DNA of 64,000 nucleotides from Rhizobium sp. S152. GTDB taxonomy: Bacteria; Pseudomonadota; Alphaproteobacteria; Rhizobiales; Rhizobiaceae. Below the pieces are notes generated by a model. That model did no database searches. It was not told where the DNA came from and saw only the letters and a list, made by a program, of their open reading frames with translations. Shown here piece after piece: positions 26,636-35,434 of the stretch. The position numbers and the translations under genes are program-made. The DNA is taken from contig NZ_JAUDRZ010000025.1 of the NCBI RefSeq assembly GCF_030380735.1, positions 248,001 to 312,000 of the forward strand, given 5' to 3'. Within the stretch, counting starts at the first letter, position 1. Each line of letters begins with the position of its first letter.

Positions 26636-27637
26636 TTACGGCTGACCGCCGCCGCCAGCGGCGCCGTAAACCTGCCCGGTCGAGTAGCTCGCACCGTTAT
26701 CGGCGAGCTGGACGTAGATGGACGCCAGTTCGGCCGGTTGACCCGGCCGACCCATCGGCGTGTCGCCGCCGAACGTCTCCAGCTTCTCCATCGTCGCGCC
26801 GCCGCTGACCTGAAGCGGCGTCCAGATCGGACCGGGCGCGACGCCGTTGACGCGAATGCCTTTCGGGCCGAGCTGCTTGGCCATGGACTTGGTGAAACTC
26901 ATCGCCGCCGCTTTGGTGATCGCGTAATCGACGAGATTTTCTGACGGATCGTAGGCCTGTTCCGACGTCGTCTGGATGATGCTGGAGCCTGGCTTCATAT
27001 GCTTGAGTGCAGCCTTGGTCAGAAGGAACATCGCGTAGATGTTGGTCTTCATCGTCGCATCAAAAGCCTCGTAGGTGATATCGTCGATGGACTGCGCCTG
27101 CTGCTGGCGTCCGGCGTTGTTGACGAGGATGTCGAGACCGCCAAGGGCCTTGACCGCGTCCTCTACAAGTGTCTCGCAGAAGGCCTGATCACGAAGGTCG
27201 CCGGGCAATGCCACGCCTTTGCGTCCTTCTTTTTCGATCAGCGCGATCACCTCCTTGGCGTCGGGCTCCTCGTCGGGAAGATAGTTGATGGCGACATCCG
27301 CGCCCTCGCGTGCATATGCGATCGCAGCCGCCCGGCCCATGCCGGAATCGCCGCCGGTTATCAGCGCTTTGCGACCCGCGAGCCTGCCGGAGCCTTTATA
27401 GCTTGTCTCGCCGTGATCGGGTTTTGGGTCCATCTTGCCGGCGAGGCCCGGAAACGGCTGTGACTGTCGCTCGAAAGGCGGTTTCGGATACTTCATGGTC
27501 GGGTCTTCCATGGATACTGGTTCCTTCGACTGGGTTTGCGAAAGCGCTGGAAAGGCGATTGTGGCAAAGCTTGCCGTTGTCGCCGCGAGAGCTGACCGGC
27601 GTGTCAAATGGAGAGCGCTCTTCATTGTTTTCCCCAT
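26636..27637 (-). CDS. SDR-family oxidoreductase with Tat-like N-terminus
   Basis: A 333-aa protein. The N-terminus LHLTRRSALAATTASFATIAF resembles a twin-arginine signal and ends in PALSQ, followed by a ~45-residue proline-rich arm. The SDR domain contains ALITGGDSGMGRAAAIAYAR, LDILVNNAG and the active-site QAYDPSENLVDYAITKAAA (Y-x-x-x-K), and ends YSTGQVYGAAGGGGQP. It is close to YhdG/YhxC-type general stress SDRs. A signal peptide on a nucleotide-dependent SDR is odd. A cytoplasmic paralogue is at 34362-35318. Confidence 0.85.
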   Translation of the reverse strand: MGKTMKSALHLTRRSALAATTASFATIAFPALSQTQSKEPVSMEDPTMKYPKPPFERQSQPFPGLAGKMDPKPDHGETSYKGSGRLAGRKALITGGDSGMGRAAAIAYAREGADVAINYLPDEEPDAKEVIALIEKEGRKGVALPGDLRDQAFCETLVEDAVKALGGLDILVNNAGRQQQAQSIDDITYEAFDATMKTNIYAMFLLTKAALKHMKPGSSIIQTTSEQAYDPSENLVDYAITKAAAMSFTKSMAKQLGPKGIRVNGVAPGPIWTPLQVSGGATMEKLETFGGDTPMGRPGQPAELASIYVQLADNGASYSTGQVYGAAGGGGQP

Positions 27638-27679
27638 ACAGACCTCGGACGACGGGTTGCCGCCCGCGGTCTGGAAAGT

Positions 27680-28207
27680 TTAGTGCGCGGCCACGAGCTT
27701 CATGACGTGCATCTTGTGCATTTCAAGCTTCGGCAGCGTTTCTGCCGCGAACGCCTTGACGGCTGCATCATCTCCGCCCTTCGCGTAGGTCGCAAACAGC
27801 GTCACCGCCTCCATGTGCGCCACGGTCTGCATTTCGATGTAAAGCGCCTGGAAGTCCTGTTCCGATGCGCCCTTCAGGGTTTCGAGCATTGCCGCATGTT
27901 TCGGCGCGAGCATCGGCGGCTCGTCCCCGAGCTTGGCGGCCTTTTTTAGGCCTTCGGCCGCCTTGGTATGATCGGCGACCATGTGCTTGGCAAACTCCTT
28001 GACGTCAGCATCCTTTGCCTTCTTCTCGGCGAGCTTGCTGGATTCGATTTCGAAGGCGTTGGCGCTGGTGACGACCTTGACGAACGAAGCCTTGTCAACG
28101 CTGATCGGGGCGGCTGCCGTATCGGCACTTTTCGGCATCGCGGCCATTGTCGCCGCCGGCGTCAGCAATGAGATCGACACGAGCGTTGCGGAAATCAGTC
28201 TGTTCAT
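27680..28207 (-). CDS. DUF4142 exported protein (intact copy)
   Basis: A 175-aa protein with signal peptide MNRLISATLVSISLLTPAA. The DUF4142 helical bundle contains FVKVVTSANAFEIESSKLA, EFAKHMVADHTKAAEGL and the C-terminal LPKLEMHKMHVMKLV with conserved His. It is periplasmic, ferritin-like and of unknown role. It is the second gene of the operon, ten bases after the esterase stop. The decayed paralogue at 16592 shares the same architecture and promoter type. Confidence 0.85.
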   Translation of the reverse strand: MNRLISATLVSISLLTPAATMAAMPKSADTAAAPISVDKASFVKVVTSANAFEIESSKLAEKKAKDADVKEFAKHMVADHTKAAEGLKKAAKLGDEPPMLAPKHAAMLETLKGASEQDFQALYIEMQTVAHMEAVTLFATYAKGGDDAAVKAFAAETLPKLEMHKMHVMKLVAAH

Positions 28208-28217
28208 GTCGATATCC

Positions 28218-29267
28218 TTACTTGGCTTTGCTGAACGCGGCGGTCAGATCCGATACCGCAAGATCGAGAGCTTCCTTGGCTTGCGGGACGACCTTGCCCA
28301 TGCCGAAGAACTCGTGTGTTACGCCGTCGTAGGTCTTCAGATCGACAGTGACCCCGGCGTCTTTAAGCTTGGCAGCGTACGTCTCGCCGTCCGACCGCAG
28401 CGGATCGATCTGTGCCAGGATGACGGTCGCCGGCGCGACGCCGGCAAGGTCCGAACGCCCGTTGAGGTTGATGCGCGGATCCTTGGCATCATCCATCGAT
28501 GAGACGGTGTTCTTGACGAACCACTCCATGTCGGCCTTCCCGAGCGGCTTGGCATCGGCGTTTTCCTTGTAGGACGCCGTGTTCATGTCGTTGCCCGCAA
28601 CCGGATAGACGAGAAGCTGGTGGACCGGCTGCTTGGCCTTCATCTCCTTCGCCATCAGCGCGACGTTGGCAGCGAGGTTGCCGCCAGCACTTTCGCCGGC
28701 GACGGCGATCTTGTCGGCGTTGCCGTTCAGTTCATGAATATTCTCGACGACCCATTTGTAGGCGGTCCAGGCGTCGTCATGCGCGGCCGGAAACTTGTGT
28801 TCGGGAGCATGGCGATATTCCACTGAGACGACGATCGCGTTTGCGCCCAGCGAAAGCGCACGGGGCGCGCCGTCATAGACGTTGACGTCGGCGACGACCC
28901 ATCCGCCACCGTGGTAATAAACCACCACCGGGAACGGTCCTTCCCCGCCTGGAACGTAGACGCGAGCGGCAAGGCCACCGTCCTTCGACGGGATCGCGAT
29001 GTCCTTGGTGGTCACCTGCGCTTCGGGATTGGAGGAAATGCGCTTGTCCCATTGGACGGCGTGCGCGGCGTCGGCGGGGGTCGCCTGCGTACGCGCATCC
29101 GGGACGGTCAGCGTCGAGAACGGCTTGGAGCCAAGGGCAGCCAGCTTGTCGAGCACCTCTTGCATTTCGGGAGCAGGTTTCGGTGCGTCCTGAGCATAAA
29201 GAGGAACGGAAACCGTTAGGAGCGCGCTGGATAGTAGCGCCGCCTTGGCGAAGTTTTGGAGGGTCAT
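28218..29267 (-). CDS. exported HSL-family alpha/beta hydrolase (esterase)
   Basis: A 349-aa protein from ATG 29267 with an N-terminal signal peptide (FAKAALLSSALLTVSVPLYA). Hormone-sensitive-lipase features are complete: oxyanion VVVYYHGGGWVVAD, nucleophile VAGESAGGNLAANV, acid AQIDPLRSDGE and base GVTHEFFGMG. It should be a periplasmic carboxylesterase on short-chain esters. It is the first gene of the stress operon. The upstream in-frame start at 29306 is not supported by a ribosome-binding site. Confidence 0.87.
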   Translation of the reverse strand: MTLQNFAKAALLSSALLTVSVPLYAQDAPKPAPEMQEVLDKLAALGSKPFSTLTVPDARTQATPADAAHAVQWDKRISSNPEAQVTTKDIAIPSKDGGLAARVYVPGGEGPFPVVVYYHGGGWVVADVNVYDGAPRALSLGANAIVVSVEYRHAPEHKFPAAHDDAWTAYKWVVENIHELNGNADKIAVAGESAGGNLAANVALMAKEMKAKQPVHQLLVYPVAGNDMNTASYKENADAKPLGKADMEWFVKNTVSSMDDAKDPRINLNGRSDLAGVAPATVILAQIDPLRSDGETYAAKLKDAGVTVDLKTYDGVTHEFFGMGKVVPQAKEALDLAVSDLTAAFSKAK

Positions 29268-29297
29268 AGGACATTTCCCGTTGGAAGACGCAGAGCA

Positions 29298-29322
29298 AAC
29301 CTGCACCGATGCTCGTTGTTCC
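29298..29322 (-). promoter_or_regulatory. EcfG-type promoter of the esterase-DUF4142-SDR-ADH operon
   Basis: On the minus strand GGAAC (29322-29318), 16 bases, GGTT (29301-29298), 30 bp before ATG 29267. It is a full consensus match, and the four genes that follow have gaps of only about 10 to 50 bp, so they are probably one stress-induced transcript. Confidence 0.7.
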
Positions 29323-29466
29323 CGCTGAATTCAAACAAAGACAGGCTGCGGCCTCGTCCCATTACCCGCTCCATAGCGCTGCTCGTTCTCAAACGACGAA
29401 AGGGGGTTGTTGGAACTTCGACTGCTTTTGGACCTTTAGTTGTCTCCTACCAGTAAGGAGCGCCGC

Positions 29467-30540
29467 ATGTTGAACCCGCCAATCCTCTATACCCCGCAGG
29501 TCGAATGCTTCGAAGACAATGAGCAGAAGACCGTCGCCGAACTCAACGACACGTTTGACGTCATCCTGAAGAAGACAGCGGAAGACTATGGCCACGCGGT
29601 GCGCTCGGTCCACGCCAAGGCCCACGGAGTCCTTGAAGGAACCTTGACCGTGAACGGCGGCCTATCGCCGGAACTCGCGCAGGGCCTCTTCGCGCAGCCC
29701 GGCGACTACAAGACCTACATGCGCATTTCGACGAATGCCGGCGACATCCTTCCGGACGCGATCTCGCTCCCGCGCGGGCTGGCGATCAAGGTTGTCGGCG
29801 TGGATGGCGAGCGGCTGCCTGACGCATCCGGCGACACGCAAGATTTTGTCATGGTCAACGGACCAGTGTTTCAGGCGAAGACCTCGAAAAAGTTTCTCGG
29901 TAGCCTGAAAATGCTGGCAAAGACGACCGACCGAATGGAAGACACGAAGGAAGTGCTGTCCGACGTTCTTCAAGGCGTCAACACCGCGTTGCAGGCGGTC
30001 GGGATTTCCAGCTCGACGGTACAGTCGCTGGGTGGCGCGCCGGATTCCGATCCTCTGGGTGAGACCTATTACAGCGTGACCCCATTTCGCTATGGCGACT
30101 ACATCGCCAAGTTCAGCGTCCGGCCGGTTTCGAAAGACCTTACGGAGCTGACCGGCAAGGCGATCGACACCAAGGATCAACCGGATGCGATCCGCGAAAC
30201 CGTCCAGGCCGAGATGCGACACCTGACCGGCGAGTGGGAATTCTGCGTCCAGCTCTGTCGCGATCTGGAAAAGCAACCAGTCGAGGATCCCACCACGCAA
30301 TGGGACGAAGAGGACGCGCCATTCGTGCCGGTGGCCATCCTGCGCGCGGCACCTCAGGATAGCTGGTCTGCGGACAAGGTCCAGAAAGTCGACGAAGAAA
30401 TGCGCTTCAGCGTGTGGACGGGCATCGCCGCCCACGAGCCCCTCGGCAATATCAATCGCGCCCGTAAGGCGACCTATGAGCACTCCGCCAGATTCCGCGA
30501 GAGCTTCAACCGCTGTCCGATCCACGAACCGACATCGTGA
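29467..30540 (+). CDS. catalase-family haem protein (SrpA-like), copy 2
   Basis: A 357-aa protein from ATG 29467 behind TAAGGAGCGCC. Same motifs as the 7140 gene: RSVHAKAHGVLEGTLTV, MRISTNAGDILPDA, DFVMVNGPVF and the C-terminal YEHSARFRESFNRCP. It is probably a haem peroxidase or catalase. It is followed 76 bp later by the YdeP-type oxidoreductase on the same strand and faces the stress operon divergently. Confidence 0.87.
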   Translation: MLNPPILYTPQVECFEDNEQKTVAELNDTFDVILKKTAEDYGHAVRSVHAKAHGVLEGTLTVNGGLSPELAQGLFAQPGDYKTYMRISTNAGDILPDAISLPRGLAIKVVGVDGERLPDASGDTQDFVMVNGPVFQAKTSKKFLGSLKMLAKTTDRMEDTKEVLSDVLQGVNTALQAVGISSSTVQSLGGAPDSDPLGETYYSVTPFRYGDYIAKFSVRPVSKDLTELTGKAIDTKDQPDAIRETVQAEMRHLTGEWEFCVQLCRDLEKQPVEDPTTQWDEEDAPFVPVAILRAAPQDSWSADKVQKVDEEMRFSVWTGIAAHEPLGNINRARKATYEHSARFRESFNRCPIHEPTS

Positions 30541-30616
30541 AAATCGAAACCGTTCTGAGGGCGGCGCGCACGCAGGCGCTGCTTTTCTGATTCCAGTTCT
30601 ATCAAGGACCAATGCG

Positions 30617-32917
30617 ATGACTGATGCCATTCCAAACCCTGACGCAGAGGGTCCCTCCGGTGGCTGGGGATCGCTGAAGGGCATTGCCAGTGTCTACGGC
30701 GAGAGCTGGCCGACGCCGGCAGCACTTGACACTCTCGCCCACCAGAACAAGCCGGGCGGATTTATGTGCGTCTCCTGCGCCTGGCCGAAGCCGGTCAACT
30801 ATCACCCCTTTGAGTTCTGCGAGAACGGCGCGAAAGCAACCTTGTGGGAATTGACGTCGCATCGCTGCACACCGGATTTCTGGAACGAGCACACGGTATC
30901 GGAACTTCGCGACTGGAAAGATCACGATCTTGAAATGACCGGAAGACTGACCCACCCGCTCTGCTATGACGCGGGCACTGACCGCTACGTCGAGGTCACG
31001 TGGGACGAAGCCTTCGCAGGTATCGCGAAGATTCTACAACGGCTGGAGAAGGAAAGCGTCGTCTTCTATTCGTCGGGCCACGCAGGGCTTGAAGCCTCCT
31101 ATCTCTACGCTCTCCTCGCCCGGCTCTATGGAAACAACAATCTCCCGCAAAGCTCGAATATGTGCCACGAGACGACCTCGGTCGGCCTCATGAAGGTCAT
31201 CGGTTCGCCGGTGGGCACTGTCATTTGGAAAGATCTGGAAAAGGCCGACGCGTTTTTCTTTTTTGGCCAGAACCCAGGCTCCAACAGCCCGCGTTTCCTG
31301 CATCCCCTTCAAGAGGCCAAGAAGCGCGGCGCTCGGATCGTCACGTTCAACCCGATCCTCGAGCAGGGGTTGATCTCCTTCGTCAACCCCCAGAGCCCGG
31401 TGGACATGCTTACGGGTCACGAGACGCAGATTTCCGACCAGTACCATCAGGTGAAGGCGGGCGGCGACATCGCCGCCATCCTCGGCATCTGCAAGCATGT
31501 CGTCGAGGCCGACGATCTGGCTATCGCCGCTGATCGCGAACGCGTTCTCGACGTCGCCTTCATCGCCGAGCACACAGTAGGATTCGACGCCTTCGTCGAC
31601 ATGGTTCGAGCCACGCCGTGGACCGACATTGAACGGGAGAGCGGGCTGAAGGAGGCCGACCTGCGTCTCTCCGGCGATCTCTATATCGGCGCGAAAAATG
31701 TCATCGGCGTCTACGGCATGGGCCTCACCCAGCACAGCCAGGGCGCTCTCAACGTCGCCATGGTCGTCAACCTCCTCATGTTGCGCGGAAACATCGGGCG
31801 CGAAGGCGCCGGCTGCTGTCCGGTTCGCGGTCACTCCAACGTACAGGGACAACGCACCGTCGGTATCGCCGAGAAGACCAAGCTTATTCCGATGGACAAG
31901 CTGAAGGAACTCTTCGATTTCGACCCACCGACCAAGGACGGCACGACGATCGTCGACGCGGTCAAAGGACTGATGAACGGAAGCATCAAAGCGTTCATCA
32001 GCCTTGGCGGCAATCTAGTCCGCGCGGTGCCCGATCAGAAGGAGATGGAACGCGTCTGGGCCGAGCAAGAGCTTGCGGTGATGGTGTCTACCAAGCTCAA
32101 CAGAAGCCACCTGTTTCCAGCGAAGGTCTCATATATTTTGCCCTGCCTGTCGAGAACCGAGATCGACACGCAGGCGACCGGCAACCAGGCTGTTACCACC
32201 GAAGACAGCTTCTCTCACATCAGCGGATCTGTCGGCAAGCGCACGCCGGCATCGAAGACATTGAAGAGCGAATTGGCGATCGTGGCGGGTATCGCTAAGG
32301 CAACTCTTGCCCCGAACCCGAAGCTGAAGTGGGACGATTGGACCGGTGACTATAGTCTTGTCCGTGAGCTGATCGAGTACAGCTATCCAAAGGACTTCAA
32401 GGACTACAATTCCCGCATGTTCCAGCCGGGCGGCTTCTATCGCGGCAACGGCGCGCACGAGCGCGAGTGGAAGACACCCGAGAAGAAGGCATTGTTCTCG
32501 ACCCCCGGCCAGCTCAACGCCCTGTCCTTTGCGGACGCGGACGGCCGATTCCGGCTTATCACCATTCGCTCCAACGATCAGTTCAACACAACCATTTATG
32601 GCTACTCCGATCGTTTTCGCGGAATCGAAGGCACTCGCGACGTCGTGTTGATGTGCGAGGACGACATCCGAGCGGCAGGATTGATACAGGGGCAAAGCGT
32701 GGCGCTGGTCAGCGACTTCGAAGACGGCAAGCGGCGGCAGCTCGCCGGTTTGAGGGTATGCAAGCACGACCTCCCTCGAGGTACGATTGCTGCCTACTAC
32801 CCCGAGTGTAACGTCCTGAACGCGATCGACCACCACGACGAGCTGTCCAAGACGCCAGCATCGAAGGCAATTCCCGTTCGTGTAGAGGCCGGGGCGGATA
32901 TGAGCTTGGCGGATTGA
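30617..32917 (+). CDS. FdhF/YdeP-family molybdopterin oxidoreductase, copy 1
   Basis: A 766-aa protein; start ATG 30617 (MTDAIPNPD). It has the N-terminal PSGGWGSLKGIASVYG and the cysteine pair FMCVSCAWPKP typical of YdeP, then the molybdopterin domains (FYSSGHAGLEASYLYALLA, SSNMCHETTSVGL, FFFGQNPGSNSPRF, VRGHSNVQGQRTVGI) and the C-terminal ITIRSNDQFNTTIYGYSDRF. E. coli YdeP is an acid-resistance protein whose reaction is unknown. The paralogue is at 57855-60185; this copy is the more divergent from YdeP. Confidence 0.88.
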   Translation: MTDAIPNPDAEGPSGGWGSLKGIASVYGESWPTPAALDTLAHQNKPGGFMCVSCAWPKPVNYHPFEFCENGAKATLWELTSHRCTPDFWNEHTVSELRDWKDHDLEMTGRLTHPLCYDAGTDRYVEVTWDEAFAGIAKILQRLEKESVVFYSSGHAGLEASYLYALLARLYGNNNLPQSSNMCHETTSVGLMKVIGSPVGTVIWKDLEKADAFFFFGQNPGSNSPRFLHPLQEAKKRGARIVTFNPILEQGLISFVNPQSPVDMLTGHETQISDQYHQVKAGGDIAAILGICKHVVEADDLAIAADRERVLDVAFIAEHTVGFDAFVDMVRATPWTDIERESGLKEADLRLSGDLYIGAKNVIGVYGMGLTQHSQGALNVAMVVNLLMLRGNIGREGAGCCPVRGHSNVQGQRTVGIAEKTKLIPMDKLKELFDFDPPTKDGTTIVDAVKGLMNGSIKAFISLGGNLVRAVPDQKEMERVWAEQELAVMVSTKLNRSHLFPAKVSYILPCLSRTEIDTQATGNQAVTTEDSFSHISGSVGKRTPASKTLKSELAIVAGIAKATLAPNPKLKWDDWTGDYSLVRELIEYSYPKDFKDYNSRMFQPGGFYRGNGAHEREWKTPEKKALFSTPGQLNALSFADADGRFRLITIRSNDQFNTTIYGYSDRFRGIEGTRDVVLMCEDDIRAAGLIQGQSVALVSDFEDGKRRQLAGLRVCKHDLPRGTIAAYYPECNVLNAIDHHDELSKTPASKAIPVRVEAGADMSLAD

Positions 32918-33052
32918 GAGGCAGGAGAACAAGGAACTCGTTTGCGCGTTCAGCCTTTCTTGGCAGACACAACGCCTCTCGGTTGGGGAACACGGAGTTC
33001 ATAAAGCGTGCGAACTTGTGCCCATAGGATGAGCCAGAGCAAGGATTGTACA

Positions 33053-33286
33053 ATGGACAGCCGAGCTAAACAGATTGCCGACGAGTACAGAAATCTCGCC
33101 GGATGCCGCTTGGCGGCATTTGATGACAACAAAGCGTCGACAAGGTCTTGGGACAAGGACACGCCGGAAGCTGAAGCGTTGTGGCAAACGAATATTGCTT
33201 CGCTACCCGCGAGAGAACGCGCAGAGATTCAGTCATTCCTTCCATCGATTGTCGAGGAAGGCGACGAGCCTCGAGTGAAGCTGTGA
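33053..33286 (+). CDS. small hypothetical protein (77 aa)
   Basis: From ATG 33053 (MDSRAKQIADEYRNL), preceded by CAAGGATTG. Helical and charged, with WDKDTPEAEALWQTN and LPARERAEIQSFLPSI. No family recognised. The frame is open upstream to 33008, with an alternative ATG at 33029. It stands alone after the molybdopterin oxidoreductase. Confidence 0.5.
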   Translation: MDSRAKQIADEYRNLAGCRLAAFDDNKASTRSWDKDTPEAEALWQTNIASLPARERAEIQSFLPSIVEEGDEPRVKL

Positions 33287-33913
33287 GTTCCACGCCGGGA
33301 ACGAACTGTCGCGGATCGCCGGCTAGAAAAGCGCCAGCAGCCTGTCGTTCAATCCACGGCGACGGTTGACGGCGGCCTGTGGGCCGCGGACGTCTTCTTT
33401 TGACCTTCGTCGTTGAATAGTGGGCCGAAGGACGACAACCAGCGTTCGGCTCGGCGCTACGAAGGCATCCGACGCGAAGGGGCAGGCAGAGCTGATCGCC
33501 CCGGCGGTAGATGCCGGATGGGAAGAGGGCGAGTTCGGCTTTGCGATTGCTAATGCAACGAAAGACCGCACCGACGACGAAGTTTTTTCTTACTCCTACA
33601 CTGAGTGCGGTCGTTTTCAACCTGATGGGTCCCGATAGCAACCCTGAAACCGAGTTCCGGGCGTCTGTATGGCGCGCGATCCGAATTGCGTTGGTTGATT
33701 TCTCAACGGATGTGCAGTTACCCCCTGAAATCTCGTGCCATCGGTGAAAGTGGGACTGGAAAAGAGACGGGGCCTGTCGAGTACGTCCAGGAACTCGGTA
33801 AGCTTCGCGTCTGGGCGGCGTACCGTCAGCCACGCTCCGCAAGGCGTTGGCCGACAGCGAGAAGGGCGCGCACAGATACGCGCCCCTCTCGCTCTTGCCG
33901 GGAAAATCTTTCC
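33287..33913. other. 627-bp stretch without recognised gene, ending in a long hairpin
   Basis: Short open frames (for example 33420-33638 on the plus strand) have no recognisable domain. The right end holds the inverted repeat described at 33856-33893. Confidence 0.45.
33856..33893 (-). terminator. 15-bp stem hairpin after the single-pass membrane protein gene
   Basis: AGCGAGAAGGGCGCG pairs with CGCGCCCCTCTCGCT around an eight-base loop, with one mismatch. It lies 20 bp beyond the stop of the minus-strand gene ending at 33914. There is no U-run, but the stem is long and GC-rich. Confidence 0.6.
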
Positions 33914-34276
33914 TTACTCAGTTTTCTCGGTCCCCGAGGGTGTCGTGACCTGCGTCGGACCACTGCCACTGCCGCTAGGGGTGGGAGAGCGGTCCGTAGC
34001 TTGAGGCGGAGGACTGCTGCCATCGGCTGCGTTATTGTCGAACGTACCTTCGCCGGAAGGCTGAGCGTTGATGGGATCGGCTTTCGTGGAAGCCGATGGT
34101 TTAGCGTCCCGATCGATGCTCTCCCCCCACATTTCGACACCACCCCACGCGAGCAGCGCTAGTAGCAGACCGCAGATAAGGACCATGAGTACGGGCTTCC
34201 CGTAACTGCCCTGGCGTGCCTCGGTAGCGGTCTCCGTGACTTTTTGCGATCCGGTGTCGTTGATCTTCGTAACCAT
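33914..34276 (-). CDS. single-pass membrane protein with disordered C-terminal tail
   Basis: A 120-aa protein from ATG 34276 behind GGGGAGACC. A short cytoplasmic N-terminus is followed by one membrane helix (PVLMVLICGLLLALLAWGGV) and a long Pro/Ser/Thr/Gly-rich tail ending SGTEKTE, which should be periplasmic. No family recognised. It sits between an SDR gene and a hairpin. Confidence 0.6.
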   Translation of the reverse strand: MVTKINDTGSQKVTETATEARQGSYGKPVLMVLICGLLLALLAWGGVEMWGESIDRDAKPSASTKADPINAQPSGEGTFDNNAADGSSPPPQATDRSPTPSGSGSGPTQVTTPSGTEKTE

Positions 34277-34361
34277 GATCGGTCTCCCCAAAATACAGAT
34301 TTACGTTACGCCCGTGAGTCATTTCGAAATCATCGCTGACGAATCCGGTCTTCCGGACTTG

Positions 34362-35318
34362 TCAGTAGCCGCCCACGATCGGAAGGATTTCGCCGGTGAT
34401 GTAGCTCGACATTTGGGGCGACGCGAGAAAGACATAGGCGGGCGCGATCTCCTCGGGCTGGGCGGCCCGTTTCATTGGGGTCTTGCTGCCGAACTTTGCA
34501 ACGTCCTCCGCTTGCTTGTCCGAGGGATTCAACGGCGTCCAGACCGGACCGGGCGCGACGGCGTTGACGCGGATGCCCTTTGGAACGAGCTGGCTGGACA
34601 GAGCCTTTGTGAATGCATGGATGCCACCCTTCGTCATCGAGTAGTCGAGAAGCTCTTTGGAGCCTTCCAACCCAGTCACTGAACCGGTGTTGATGATCGC
34701 CGACCCGTTGGATAAGTGAGGAATCGCCGCCTTGGCCATGTAGAAATAGCCGTAGAGATTGGTCTTCACCGTTTCGTCAAAATGCTCGTCGGTCATTTCC
34801 TGGATATCAGCAGTATGAACCTGGAAGGCGGCATTGTTGACCAGAATGTCGAGACGAGAGAATTGCTCGGCGGTCTTGGCGACAGCCTCACGGCAGAAGT
34901 TGGGGTCTTTGACATCACCCTTGATAACCAGGCAGTCGCGGCCTTCCTTTTCTATCGCCGCTTTAGTGTCGGCAGCATCCCGATCTTCATCGAGGTGAAC
35001 GATCGCGACGTCGGCTCCCTCGCGTGCGAATAGGATGGCCACTGATCGACCAATACCGGAATCTCCACCGGTGATGAGTGCGACCTTATCTTTGAGCTTC
35101 TCCGACCCCTTATAAAATGGCGCGTCGTACATCGGAGTAAGCGGAAGATCAGGCTCGGAGCCGGGCTTATCCTGATGAACTTTGGGAAATGGCGGTTCGG
35201 GATAGTTCCGTGCCCCGGCCTGCATCGCGCCACTTGGCTTCGATTTCGACTTGGCGTCGGCACGCGCGACCTGACATTGAATATCGCGTTGCTTCGCGAC
35301 GGTGGATTTCGCTGACAT
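34362..35318 (-). CDS. SDR-family oxidoreductase (YhdG/YhxC-like general stress type)
   Basis: A 318-aa protein from ATG 35318 (MSAKSTVAKQR) behind AGGAGACTCC. An N-terminal arm (NYPEPPFPKVHQDKPGSEPD) precedes the SDR domain: ALITGGDSGIGRSVAILFAR, LDILVNNAAFQVH, catalytic LLDYSMTKGGIHAFTKAL and the C-terminal SSYITGEILPIVGGY. Homologous to the SDR at 26636-27637 but without a signal sequence. The substrate is unknown. Confidence 0.87.
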   Translation of the reverse strand: MSAKSTVAKQRDIQCQVARADAKSKSKPSGAMQAGARNYPEPPFPKVHQDKPGSEPDLPLTPMYDAPFYKGSEKLKDKVALITGGDSGIGRSVAILFAREGADVAIVHLDEDRDAADTKAAIEKEGRDCLVIKGDVKDPNFCREAVAKTAEQFSRLDILVNNAAFQVHTADIQEMTDEHFDETVKTNLYGYFYMAKAAIPHLSNGSAIINTGSVTGLEGSKELLDYSMTKGGIHAFTKALSSQLVPKGIRVNAVAPGPVWTPLNPSDKQAEDVAKFGSKTPMKRAAQPEEIAPAYVFLASPQMSSYITGEILPIVGGY

Positions 35319-35386
35319 TGGAGTCTCCTCTCGACGTTGAATAGACAACGCTAGACGGGGCAAAAGGTGCCCACGAACCAATCAAA

Positions 35387-35413
35387 AAAGCCCCGCAGCT
35401 ACTGCGGGGCTTT
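35387..35413 (-). terminator. rho-independent terminator after the glycine-zipper stress protein
   Basis: AAAGCCCCGCAG-CTA-CTGCGGGGCTTT is a perfect stem. On the minus strand it is followed by a run of six T. It lies 22 bp after the stop of the gene at 35435-36049 and separates it from the SDR gene. Confidence 0.88.
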
Positions 35414-35434
35414 CTTACGATTTGCTAGACCGGA

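Noticed and set aside
29412..29436. EcfG promoter for the second catalase-like gene
   Set aside because: GGAAC is followed at 16 bases by CCTT; the essential GTT is missing, so I did not list it.
29662..30684. 340-codon open frame antisense to the catalase-like gene
   Set aside because: It mirrors a well-supported gene with clear catalase-family motifs; the antisense product has no domain and arises from GC-rich codon bias.
31034..31852. 272-codon antisense frame inside the YdeP-like gene
   Set aside because: Shadow of a recognised molybdopterin oxidoreductase; no start signal or domain.
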